Below, in pieces: positions 17,147 to 26,494 of a stretch of DNA of 64,000 nt. The stretch covers positions 1-64,000 of the forward strand of contig NZ_ATVT01000008.1 in NCBI RefSeq assembly GCF_000420865.1, in the 5' to 3' direction. The translations under genes and the position numbers were made by a program. The notes beneath the pieces are model-generated. The model was not told the origin of the DNA, did no database searches, and saw only the letters and a program-made list of their open reading frames with translations. This DNA comes from Butyrivibrio sp. XPD2006 (GTDB lineage: Bacteria > Bacillota > Clostridia > Lachnospirales > Lachnospiraceae). Numbering within the stretch: position 1 is the first letter of the stretch; each line of letters starts with the position of its first letter.

Positions 17147-18352
17147 ATGGACAGGTTTTCTGCAAGAGACATGGGGTTTTCATTAAGTCAGATTTCTTCG
17201 GGAGATTGCGCTGCAGCCGCCGCCAGAGCCGCTGCCGCTGATCTTATCTTTAAGATTGGTTATGAAAATGTAACGGTAAACCATTCACATGGTGCTTCAA
17301 GGACCTATATGTTGCAGCGCCTTGATGAGCGTTGCAATGCTGATCAGTCTGAATTTGTGGCGTTGATGGAAGGTGGTATGGCACCTGATATCAGAGAAAG
17401 AGCCAACATTCACGTATGTGTTTCCAAAATAAAGGATATAAGAGAAACAGCAGATAATTCACATATCGATCTTCGGTATCCAAATCTCTTTTTACGGGGC
17501 GGAGAAGGTATAGGAACTGCGGTTGCAGATATGGCCGGTATTAAGAAAGGACAGCCGCTTATCGAGAAGGAATCAAGGGCGCTGATCTTTGATGCTGTGG
17601 CAGATGTGTGTGATGCTTCAGACGGCAATCAGCTTCTGATGATAACTGTTTCCTGTCCGGAAGGTATGATGATCGCAGCCAAGCAGTCAATGGGCCAGAA
17701 TGGATTTGTCGGCGGAATAACAATAAGAGGAAGCTATGGACATATTCCTCCGATACATATGAGAGAGATTTCAGATTCTATAGATGCTCAGATTCATTAC
17801 CAGACTAAACAGGGAATCAAGTCGATTCTTGTGAGCCCCGGCAAATACTGTGCAGAGCAGATAGCACAGAGCCTTCATGTTGACCTCAAGACCAGCATCC
17901 TGTGCTATAATTTCCCGGGACAGGCAATAGATGAGGCTGTCGCTGAAGGCGTTGAGAACCTGCTGCTTGTAGGAAATGTCGGTAAGCTTGTCAAACTGGC
18001 TGCCGGTATCATGAATACCAATTCTACGGCTTCGGACGCAAGAAAAGAGATCTTTGCCGCACATACAGCTCTGGTTGGAGGAACATCAGCTCAGGCCAAA
18101 ACACTTATGGGCTGTACAACCGTAGATGAAATGCTTGCTCTTTTGGACAACTGGGGGCTTCGTGACAGGGTTATGCAGAGTATAATGGGGCAGATAGAGA
18201 TTTCAGTGCGAAGAAGATGTCATGGCAAACTTCGATTCGGAGTTGCTCTTTTCTCCGAACAGTTTGGGCTTTTGGGACAGACATCGGATACAAGAAATGT
18301 TCTTGTAAAGGTTTCACAGGAACAATATGCATTGTCACTTAAGATGAAATAA
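17147..18352 (+). CDS. cbiD: CbiD-family protein (cobalt-precorrin-5B C1-methyltransferase-like)
   Basis: A 401-residue protein with the CbiD layout: an N-terminal SGDCAAAAARAAAADLI block (family TTGSCAAAAAKAA), a central LRGGEGIGTAVADMAGIKKGQP block, GGITIRGSYGHIPP (family TTGIV region) and a C-terminal ENLLLVGNVGKLVKLAAGIMNTNS block. CbiD methylates C1 of the corrin ring in anaerobic cobalamin synthesis. No other cobalamin genes are nearby, it has its own promoter, and the N-terminus departs from the TTGSC consensus, so its substrate may differ. Confidence 0.78.
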   Translation: MDRFSARDMGFSLSQISSGDCAAAAARAAAADLIFKIGYENVTVNHSHGASRTYMLQRLDERCNADQSEFVALMEGGMAPDIRERANIHVCVSKIKDIRETADNSHIDLRYPNLFLRGGEGIGTAVADMAGIKKGQPLIEKESRALIFDAVADVCDASDGNQLLMITVSCPEGMMIAAKQSMGQNGFVGGITIRGSYGHIPPIHMREISDSIDAQIHYQTKQGIKSILVSPGKYCAEQIAQSLHVDLKTSILCYNFPGQAIDEAVAEGVENLLLVGNVGKLVKLAAGIMNTNSTASDARKEIFAAHTALVGGTSAQAKTLMGCTTVDEMLALLDNWGLRDRVMQSIMGQIEISVRRRCHGKLRFGVALFSEQFGLLGQTSDTRNVLVKVSQEQYALSLKMK

Positions 18353-18408
18353 GATAGACTATTTATATAATTAGTTATTTAATCTGCAAGGTTAGGAGAT
18401 GACAGCTA

Positions 18409-19854
18409 ATGAAAAACATCCTGTTTGTGGCTTCAGAAGGAGTACCTTTTATTAAGACAGGCGGACTTGCCGATGTAGTGGGATCACTCCCCAAGAATAT
18501 CGACAAGAGATACTTTGATGTAAGGGTTATTTTGCCTTTATATAAGTGCATCAATCAGCAGATGAAGGACAAAATGGAGTATGTCTCCAATTTCTACATG
18601 GACTTCCACTGGAAGAATGAGTATGTAGGAATCTTCAAGGCTGAGGTTGACGGCATTAAATATTACTTTATCGACAATGAGTTTTATTTCAACGGAATGA
18701 AACCTTATTGTGATGATGTTATCTTTGAAATTGAGAAGTTTGCTTACTTCTCCAAGGCAGCATTATCAATTCTTCCTGCAATAGATTTCAGACCTGACAT
18801 CATTCATTGCCATGACTGGCAGACAGGACTTATACCTGTTTATCTCAAGGAAAGATTCCAGGGAAGTGAGTTCTACAGGGGTATTAAGGCGGTTATGACA
18901 ATCCATAACCTCAAGTTCCAGGGTAAATGGGATATCAAGAAGGTTCAGGAGATCACCGGACTTCCTGATTATTATTTTACACCTGACAAACTTGGACTTT
19001 ACAAGGATGCCAACCTCTTAAAGGGTGGTATCGTTTATGCAGATGCCATAACAACAGTAAGTAAGGCATATGCTGAGGAGATCAAGACAGAGTTCTACGG
19101 TGAAGAGCTTGACGGACTCTTAAGAGCAAGGGCTAATGACCTGAGAGGTATCGTAAACGGTATCGATTACGATGAATTCAATCCTGAGACAGATCAGTAC
19201 ATACCTTACAGGTATAATGCTATCAACTTCCGTAAGGAGAAGATCAAGAATAAACGCGCTCTTCAGAAAGAGCTTGGCCTTAAGGAAGATGACAAGATGA
19301 TGATGATCGGTATTGTTTCAAGACTGACCGATCAGAAGGGATTTGATCTCATCAACTACGTTCTTGATGAACTGTGCCAGGATGCAATACAGCTTGTAGT
19401 TCTCGGAACAGGAACAGAACAGTATGAGAACTCCTTCAGACATTTCGACTGGAAGTACAATGACAAGGTTTCTGCCAATATCTATTATTCAGAGCCTATG
19501 TCACACAAGATATATGCTGCGTCAGATGTATTTCTGATGCCGTCACTGTTTGAGCCCTGCGGACTTTCTCAGCTTATGGCGCTCAGATATGGTACAATAC
19601 CGATTGTAAGACAGACAGGCGGTCTTATTGATACCGTAGAGCCTTACAATAAGTTCGAAGGAACAGGAACCGGATTCGGATTCCTTAATTACAATGCTCA
19701 TGAGATGCTTGGTACCATCCGTGAAGCTGAACATGTTTACTATGATCAGAAGCGCGAGTGGAATAAGATGATCGACAGAGCCATGGCAGTTGACTTCTCT
19801 TGGAAGGTTTCTGCTGAAAAATATCAGGAGATGTACGATTGGCTCAGGCCATAA
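18409..19854 (+). CDS. glgA: glycogen synthase (ADP-glucose type)
   Basis: A 481-residue GT5 enzyme that transfers glucose from ADP-glucose to glycogen. It has the N-terminal KTGGLADVVGSLPK sugar-nucleotide loop, the DIIHCHDWQTGLIPVYLK block, and the C-terminal VSRLTDQKGFDLI and MPSLFEPCGLSQLMALRYGTIPIVRQTGGL blocks with the conserved Glu of the E-x7-E region. Length is normal. GGAG precedes the ATG. No other glycogen gene is adjacent, and a flippase gene follows closely. Confidence 0.95.
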   Translation: MKNILFVASEGVPFIKTGGLADVVGSLPKNIDKRYFDVRVILPLYKCINQQMKDKMEYVSNFYMDFHWKNEYVGIFKAEVDGIKYYFIDNEFYFNGMKPYCDDVIFEIEKFAYFSKAALSILPAIDFRPDIIHCHDWQTGLIPVYLKERFQGSEFYRGIKAVMTIHNLKFQGKWDIKKVQEITGLPDYYFTPDKLGLYKDANLLKGGIVYADAITTVSKAYAEEIKTEFYGEELDGLLRARANDLRGIVNGIDYDEFNPETDQYIPYRYNAINFRKEKIKNKRALQKELGLKEDDKMMMIGIVSRLTDQKGFDLINYVLDELCQDAIQLVVLGTGTEQYENSFRHFDWKYNDKVSANIYYSEPMSHKIYAASDVFLMPSLFEPCGLSQLMALRYGTIPIVRQTGGLIDTVEPYNKFEGTGTGFGFLNYNAHEMLGTIREAEHVYYDQKREWNKMIDRAMAVDFSWKVSAEKYQEMYDWLRP

Positions 19855-19868
19855 TAAGTTTTTCTCAA

Positions 19869-21530
19869 ATGGATAGTTATTCAAACAAAGAAAACTCTAA
19901 AAAGGGACTATTTGTACAGGCCGGGATTCTTGCTATTGCAGGCGTGATATCAAGAATTATCGGCCTGCTTTACAGAAGCCCACTCACAGCCATTATCGGA
20001 GATGAAGGTAATGGCTATTATTCGACGGCTTATAATTTCTACGGAATTGTTCTTCTTATATCTTCTTATAGCATACCGTCAGCTATATCCAAGATTCTTT
20101 CAGGTAAGATAGCAGTACAGGAATACAGAAATGCGCACAAGATATTCAGAAGCGCTCTTATTTATGTTGCCATTGTGGGACTTCTCGGAGGACTTCTTTT
20201 GTTCTTCGGGGCGGATTTCCTGGTAGTAGGACGAAGCGCTACAGTACTTCGATTCTTTGCGCCTACTATATTTTTCTTTGGCTTTCTGGGAGTTCTAAGA
20301 GGCTATTTCCAGGCTCACAGAACAATGGTACCTACATCTATCTCTCAGCTTATAGAGCAGGTGTTTAACGCTATTGTAAGTATCACAGGCGCTGTTATAC
20401 TTACAGGAATGGCAGGCAACGATGATCCGTCTAAAAGAGCTGTGTACGGTGCTATAGGAAGTGCTCTTGGTACAGGGTCCGGAGTACTTGTTGCTCTTAT
20501 CTTCATGTTTCTTGTATATCGCTTTAACAGCAGCAATATTCATAGAAGAATAGAAGAAGATACTCATGAAGACATGGGGTATCGCACAGCGTTCAAGCTT
20601 ATTCTTATGGTTGTTACACCATTTATTCTGAGTACTTTCATATACAATGTATCAACAACTCTGAATTCAACGCTGTTTACCAGGATACTTATAAACATTA
20701 AGGGAATGGAAGACAGTGCAGTTGCATATCAGTACGGTATATTTTCCAGTAAGGCTATGGTTATAACGAATCTTCCGATAGCGCTTGCCAGCGCAGCTGC
20801 AGCAGCTATGATACCGGAGATCTCAGCTACTCTGGCCAAGGATGGAATAGAGGAGGCTGCGAATACCGTATCCAGAGTGACGAAGGTAATACTCATGATC
20901 TCGATTCCGTGTTCAGTAGGTCTTTTTGCGCTTGCCAAGCCTGTTATGATGATATTGTTTCCTCAGAGAGAATCTCTTGATGAAGCTTCGCTGCTCCTTA
21001 TGTTCCTTGCAATTACAGTCGTACTCTATTCATTGTCAACTGTGACCAATGCAGTTCTGCAGGGAATAGGCAAGATATATGTACCTGTAATAAACGCTTT
21101 TATATCTTTGCTCATTCAGGGGGCGATACTTGCATTTCTTCTGTTGTACACGGATCTTAATGACATTGCACTGTGTATTGTAACTATTACATATTCATTT
21201 ATGATGTGCGTGCTCAATAATTTCTTTATGAAGAGAAGCCTGGAGATTACCTATGATATTAAAAAGACCTATGTACTTCCGATAATTTCGGCAGCTGTTA
21301 TGGGTGGAGCAGCTTTTGGTATACACTATCTGTTTTCACTCTTATTTGGGCTTTTTGTGGGAAGTGCGTATTTCACAAATCTGTTTGCATCTATCATTGC
21401 AATCATAGTTGCAATCATAATTTATTTTGTCGTTTTGATAAAATCAGGAGGAGCTTCTGAAGATGACATAAGACGGTTTCCAAAAGGAGCCTCTATTGTT
21501 CGAATACTGAAGAAAACAAAAATATTATAG
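19869..21530 (+). CDS. MurJ/SpoVB-family polysaccharide or lipid II flippase
   Basis: A 553-residue integral membrane protein of the MVF/MATE-like oligosaccharidyl-lipid flippase group with about 14 hydrophobic segments, beginning FVQAGILAIAGVISRIIGLLYRSPL, which is typical of SpoVB-like proteins of clostridia. It probably flips an undecaprenyl-linked glycan or lipid II. Two starts are possible: ATG 19869, which has no good ribosome binding site, and TTG 19839, which follows AGGAG by 8 bases and overlaps glgA by 16. I chose the ATG because family members start near it. A terminator at 21603-21651 closes the unit. Confidence 0.85.
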   Translation: MDSYSNKENSKKGLFVQAGILAIAGVISRIIGLLYRSPLTAIIGDEGNGYYSTAYNFYGIVLLISSYSIPSAISKILSGKIAVQEYRNAHKIFRSALIYVAIVGLLGGLLLFFGADFLVVGRSATVLRFFAPTIFFFGFLGVLRGYFQAHRTMVPTSISQLIEQVFNAIVSITGAVILTGMAGNDDPSKRAVYGAIGSALGTGSGVLVALIFMFLVYRFNSSNIHRRIEEDTHEDMGYRTAFKLILMVVTPFILSTFIYNVSTTLNSTLFTRILINIKGMEDSAVAYQYGIFSSKAMVITNLPIALASAAAAAMIPEISATLAKDGIEEAANTVSRVTKVILMISIPCSVGLFALAKPVMMILFPQRESLDEASLLLMFLAITVVLYSLSTVTNAVLQGIGKIYVPVINAFISLLIQGAILAFLLLYTDLNDIALCIVTITYSFMMCVLNNFFMKRSLEITYDIKKTYVLPIISAAVMGGAAFGIHYLFSLLFGLFVGSAYFTNLFASIIAIIVAIIIYFVVLIKSGGASEDDIRRFPKGASIVRILKKTKIL

Positions 21531-21602
21531 TTTCTTAATAATTATTTTAAAAATTACAAAAAAATGCCCGATTATGATGGTTTTTATGATTGGTAAAATA
21601 TT

Positions 21603-21651
21603 AAAATGAGTTGTGGGAAAAATTCACAAAATTTTCACAACTCATTTTTTC
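21603..21651 (+). terminator. terminator after the flippase gene
   Basis: AAAATGAGTTGTG (21603-21615) pairs with CACAACTCATTTT (21636-21648). The loop itself can form a further AT stem. A T run follows. It lies 20 bases upstream of the next start codon. Confidence 0.82.
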
Positions 21652-21671
21652 TTATGTAGGGAGGGCATTTT

Positions 21672-23906
21672 ATGTTAAGAAAATGCAACAGATTACTGTC
21701 ATTTCTCCTGACCTTTGCGCTTGTTATCACGACATTCGGTAGTGATTTTGCAAATGCAAAGGTTTTTGCTGTTGAAGAGGAGAGTGTTGTTGAGAACACG
21801 ACAGAGAACACAGAAGAGGTTTTGCCAGAAATCTTTGAGGAGGTTGAAGTACCTCAGGAGATTGTGGTAGAGAACACTGAAATAGAAAATGCTGAGGTAG
21901 TAGATGCTGCTGCAGAAGCAGAGGTAGAGAATGAGAATACCGAGGCAATAGTTACAGAAGAAGCTGAAAATACTGAGGAGGTTGAAACTCTCGCTTCTGA
22001 AGAAACTGTAGAAGTTGCTGAAGCTGTAGAAACTGTTGAAACCGAAGAAGAGGCGACAGAAGCAGCGGAATTAACAGAAGAAGAAAAGGCAAAAGCAAAA
22101 GCTTTGAAGCTTCTTGAAGAAGAAACAGAGGAAGTAGAAGAGGAAGAAGTAGAAGCAGAAGAAAAAGAGTTTGCTGCATCTACAGAGATCGACAATCTTG
22201 TGATTTCTCTTTATGCTGATCCCGGGGTTCTTCCTGCTGATGCAGAGCTTAGAGTAGAGAAGGTCAGCTATGCTCAGGAAGAAGAGATCAAAGAGCTTAT
22301 CGATGATGAACTCGGTGAGGAAAAAGAAGTAACAGAAACATTCTCATATGATATCAATATCTATTCTCCCAGCGCAGACGGATACGTTCAGCCGGAAGAT
22401 GGAACAGTTGAAGTGAGATTTGAAGAGGTTGCGGCTGCTGAAGATGACAGCCTTGAGCTCTCTGTTTTCCATGTAGATGATTCCATTTCAGATGCTACAG
22501 AGGTGGCTTCAGCTGGTAGCGAGGCTACGGATATCAGCTTCGATGCTGAGCATTTCTCGATTTATTCTGTTACAATTTACAGATGGGTTGACAGAAATGG
22601 TAATGGCCATGGCGATGTTGAATTTAATGCCGGCGTATATAAATACAATGAGGAAACTGGTGAAGCTGAACCATTAGACACAGAGAATTCTGTTCGCAAA
22701 GTTGTTGTTAATGCAGTTGACTTGGACAGATATGTATATGTTTCTGCTGCAGATACAGCTCCTGTAATCTTTGGCTATGCATTTGATGTTGCCAAGGTAG
22801 ATGGTAAGGAAATAGCAAGTTTTTATAAGAGTAATACAAATGCTTATGCGCGTTTGAAGGATTCAGATGATTATGTAGAAATATCTGCTACAGCCGAGGA
22901 AGCTGTTCAATTCTTCTACAGAGCTGTAGAGAGTACTGAGTATGAGACCAAGAATCATATCGATCTTGGATTTACCAATGCAGAAATGCCTGAAGTAGCC
23001 AAGGCTGAGATCAGTTTTGGTGACGGATGGCATGACATGAATAACAAGCCTGTAGATGAGCCGGATCTTGCAGTTCAGGAAAAGAGATATATTCCAGACA
23101 GAACAATTTCTGCATCCGAGATCATTACTTTCAGAGTAACGCTTAAAAACGGAAACCAGTACGAGCATACTACAACCGAAGCTGAGAACAGGAATGCATA
23201 TGAGAGATGCAAAAATGCTCATACATATTGTCAGAACAAATTCGGATTTGACTTCAAATTTGATTTTGTAAAAGACTTTGGCTATGGTGCTACAGTTTAT
23301 TATCATAGCAATTTTGAAAATGATGTAGTTGAAGATGACGTAGTTGAGTGGACAAGTCAGGAGGAAGGACAGGCAAGCCAGTATACTATTCTTGCTTATG
23401 ATGCTGAGAAGCTTAATCTTCCTGCAAATGATGCAAGATTCACTTTCCTTGGCTGGGATGAGGATCCTGATGTAGAGACACCTGCATATGCATTTGCTGA
23501 TGGACAGTTCACTCCTTCTACAATGGATATCAATAATGGAGATACAGTAAATCTCTATGCTATTTGGAAGGATAATGCATATGAGGTAAAATTCTATCTC
23601 AGAAATGATAGCACAAGTACTTATGATCTTATTGACACACAGTATGTAATAGAAAATGAATTTGCTACAAAACCTGATCTCACACAGGAAGATTCAACAT
23701 TCAAAGGATGGTATGAAAATACCGGTTTGAGCGGTAATCAATATGACTTTGCAACACCTGTTACAAAGAATACCAATCTTTATGCTAAGTGGATCAAAAA
23801 CAGAGAAGAAATTTCATATTATATTCTGATTGGTGATCTTGTTGATCCTATTGAAGGACCACAGGATAAGGTATATTACTATCCTGAAAACAGTAATCCT
23901 ATTTAG
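21672..23906 (+). CDS. large InlB-repeat surface protein, N-terminal part up to an in-frame TAG
   Basis: 744 residues before a TAG stop. A signal peptide (SFLLTFALVITTFGSDFANA, about 9-28) is followed by an extremely Glu/Val/Thr-rich segment to about residue 170, then beta-rich domains. Near the end are InlB B-type (Listeria-Bacteroides) repeats, e.g. FLGWDEDPD...NLYAIWK and FKGWYENTGL...NLYAKWIK. GGGAGGG precedes the ATG. The frame stays fully open for 843 further codons after the TAG, so this is the front half of a 1,587-codon adhesin-like gene. The truncated product would lack any wall or membrane anchor and be secreted. Confidence 0.85.
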   Translation: MLRKCNRLLSFLLTFALVITTFGSDFANAKVFAVEEESVVENTTENTEEVLPEIFEEVEVPQEIVVENTEIENAEVVDAAAEAEVENENTEAIVTEEAENTEEVETLASEETVEVAEAVETVETEEEATEAAELTEEEKAKAKALKLLEEETEEVEEEEVEAEEKEFAASTEIDNLVISLYADPGVLPADAELRVEKVSYAQEEEIKELIDDELGEEKEVTETFSYDINIYSPSADGYVQPEDGTVEVRFEEVAAAEDDSLELSVFHVDDSISDATEVASAGSEATDISFDAEHFSIYSVTIYRWVDRNGNGHGDVEFNAGVYKYNEETGEAEPLDTENSVRKVVVNAVDLDRYVYVSAADTAPVIFGYAFDVAKVDGKEIASFYKSNTNAYARLKDSDDYVEISATAEEAVQFFYRAVESTEYETKNHIDLGFTNAEMPEVAKAEISFGDGWHDMNNKPVDEPDLAVQEKRYIPDRTISASEIITFRVTLKNGNQYEHTTTEAENRNAYERCKNAHTYCQNKFGFDFKFDFVKDFGYGATVYYHSNFENDVVEDDVVEWTSQEEGQASQYTILAYDAEKLNLPANDARFTFLGWDEDPDVETPAYAFADGQFTPSTMDINNGDTVNLYAIWKDNAYEVKFYLRNDSTSTYDLIDTQYVIENEFATKPDLTQEDSTFKGWYENTGLSGNQYDFATPVTKNTNLYAKWIKNREEISYYILIGDLVDPIEGPQDKVYYYPENSNPI

Positions 23907-26435
23907 AAAGGTACCGCCAAGAACATAGACCTTATAGATGGACTTTATAAGGAATGGAGATATTACTATTGGTATAAGGCAAAGTTTAGTTATCCACAAG
24001 GACTTGATCAGAACGAGATTGACTATACAATTGAAGATTCTGCCATAGCAGGTATAAATGAATACCTCAACAAGTTTAATACAGGTTTGGAAGAAGATTC
24101 TCCGGATAGAATAACCTATGATGATGTTGTTTGGTATGTTTATAAGAGACAGGCTCTGAATACTCATATTGATGGATATGTTTCTGCACATATTACATAT
24201 ATCGCAAACGGTGGCGGAACAACTCCTGATGGCAAGACTACTGTTTTAACTGACAAGAAGATGCTTGGATCAACAGTATCAGTCAGAGACAATATGTTTA
24301 CTGTGTCAGGCAATAACAGATTCCGTGGCTGGAATACTAAAGCGGATGGAACTGGAGAGTGGTATTATCCTGAAGCTCCTGAATTTGCACTTAACAGGAA
24401 CCTTACACTTTATGCTCAATGGGGTGTAGATAAGGATTTCACAGTAAACTTCTACTATCAGAATGAGAATGGTGTTTATCCTGCGACTCCGAACAAGACA
24501 TTCGTTCAGAATATTGTTGTTCCGGTTAATCCTTCAGAGACAGTAACTGTAACAGGAGCTGTAGATAGTACAACTGATCCAAGTGCTGATCTTTCACCTG
24601 TTTATGATGCTGCAACCAAAACTGTTTCTTACGCTGAGAAATTTGTTTCTGAGAAAATTGCTTACAAATACGACCAGACTGTTAACAGTCCTCTTGTGAT
24701 CAGAAATGATGATGGTACATATATTATTGATGTTTACTATAACAGAAGCGATTTTGATGCAAGTGTAAAAGTTACAGCTTTAACTACAAGTTTTTACTAT
24801 GATGGTAAGGCGCATGATTATCCTCGCTATACTGTAGATTATGTTGCTGACGGCTTTTCTGTTGAGGATGTAACTGTAGAAATAAACAACAAGAATAAAT
24901 CAGTTACAAATGTAGCGGATAGCCCTGCACCGAACGTTAAGAATAATCTTGTTAAGCAGATCAAACTCAAAAATAATGAATCCGGTGTAGCTTACACTAT
25001 CGATGTAAATGAGGATGGATCTGTCAGCCAGTCATCACCTTTCTATGGAAAGGTTACAGTAATCAACGGCCGTGTTGATGTTCGTCCCAGACCTCTTGAG
25101 ATTAAGGTTGGTTATGCAGAGAAGAAGTTTGACGGTGATTATTTCCATGCTGATCAGTATGGCAAGAATGCTGATAAGACACTAGGAAGGGAGACAATAA
25201 CATATACTGTTAAATATCTTCCGGATGAGGCGGATATTGATCTTACACTTGATGATGTTCTGGTTAATATTCCTAAGGATGTAATAACGGTAGAACAGAG
25301 CAAGATCAGTAATGAAGAGATCAGTATTTTAGGAGACAGGCTCAAAGTCCTTATCGATAATAAGAGTGTATCAAAAGACAATTTCATCATAACCATCAAG
25401 AAGGGTGATCTTAGAATCACACCTGTTGATAATAAGTGGCGCATTAAAGTTTCAATCAATGCTGATGCAGAGGGTGATGGTAATAAGAAGGTAGTTGTTT
25501 ACAACGGAGTTACCCAGTCAGTTATCACAAATCTGAAGCTTACAGTTACTGACAGGGAAGGAAATGAGATCATTTATGATGATTCAATAGTTCCTGCTGA
25601 AGATGATGGCAGAACAAATATAGCTGAATATCTTTTAAGCCTTCTTCAGAAGATCAGAGGTTTCATGGTGCTTACGGTACATGCTTCAGATGAGTGGCAG
25701 GAGTTACCAGCTCAGACTATCACTCACGATGGCAAGAACTATACAGTAAGTGGCCTTAAGATTAAAGGCGGAGAAGGTGTTGATGTAGATACCTACCCTG
25801 TTACACTCAACTATGATGACATGGACATTACATTAGACGGTGTAAGCGTTAAGTCATCTCTTGCAGAGAACCAGCACGGTGATGAGATAATTGGAAGCCT
25901 TCAGGTCATTGAGAGAAATGTATATCTTTCATCGGAGAGTGCTTCAAAGGTTTATGACGGAACACCACTTACAAGACCTGTTGTTGCGGTTGATGTAGAT
26001 GAAGCTAACAATAAGTATGACTTCGTAGCAGGTGAGGTTGTTGATCTTAGAGCAGATGGATCAATTACAGAGGTTGGTTCAGTAGAAAACAGGATCACAT
26101 ACACCAAGGTGGCTAATAAGTATAAGGACAGGAACTATATTGTTCATACTACAGAAGGTACACTTACAATTACCGGAACAGGCGGAGACAATCCTCCTTC
26201 AGAACCTACACCTCCACCAACAGAGCCTACACCTCCATCAGTAACACCACCAGCAGGACAGGTTCTCGGTGCTGTACGTGAAGTTCCAAGTGGTGACGGC
26301 GCAGCAGTTCTCGGTGCAAGAAGAGGACGTACAGAGGATACAACAAATACTCTGGGCAGAATTATTACAATAATTGTTGCTGCAGGTATTGGATTTATGA
26401 TGATATTCATCAAAAGAAAGAAAAACGAAGAATAA
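23907..26435 (+). pseudogene. C-terminal part of the interrupted surface protein
   Basis: In the same frame as the upstream gene and separated from it only by TAG at 23904-23906. It contains another InlB-type repeat (FRGWNTKADGTGEWYYPEAPEFALNRNLTLYAQW), several MBG-like beta domains (e.g. VYDGTPLTRPVVAVD...TLTITGTGG), a Pro-rich wall-spanning stretch (PTPPPTEPTPP) and a C-terminal anchor: two VLGA motifs (QVLGAVRE, AVLGARRGR), a hydrophobic segment and the tail KRKKNEE. No ribosome binding site or good start exists after the stop; the first candidates are TTG 24087 or later ATGs. It is expressed only by readthrough, or is a remnant of a recent nonsense change or a sequencing error. Confidence 0.75.
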
Positions 26436-26456
26436 TTCCACTACATAAGAAAAGTA

Positions 26457-26492
26457 AAGACGTCTGAGTGTGAAAGCACTCAGGCGTCTTTG
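26457..26492. terminator. bidirectional terminator
   Basis: AAGACGTCTGAGTG (26457-26470) pairs with CACTCAGGCGTCTT (26477-26490) with one G-T pair. It lies between the surface protein and the converging rqcH gene. Confidence 0.8.
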
Positions 26493-26494
26493 CG

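Noticed and set aside
21727..22195. Minus-strand Ser-rich and Leu-rich frames under the start of the surface protein
   Set aside because: Mirror images of the Glu/Val/Thr-rich segment on the other strand, with no start signals.
23904..23906. TAG as a pyrrolysine codon
   Set aside because: No pylT, pylS or methylamine methyltransferase gene is in the window, and Gln is the likeliest original residue; readthrough remains only a listed possibility.
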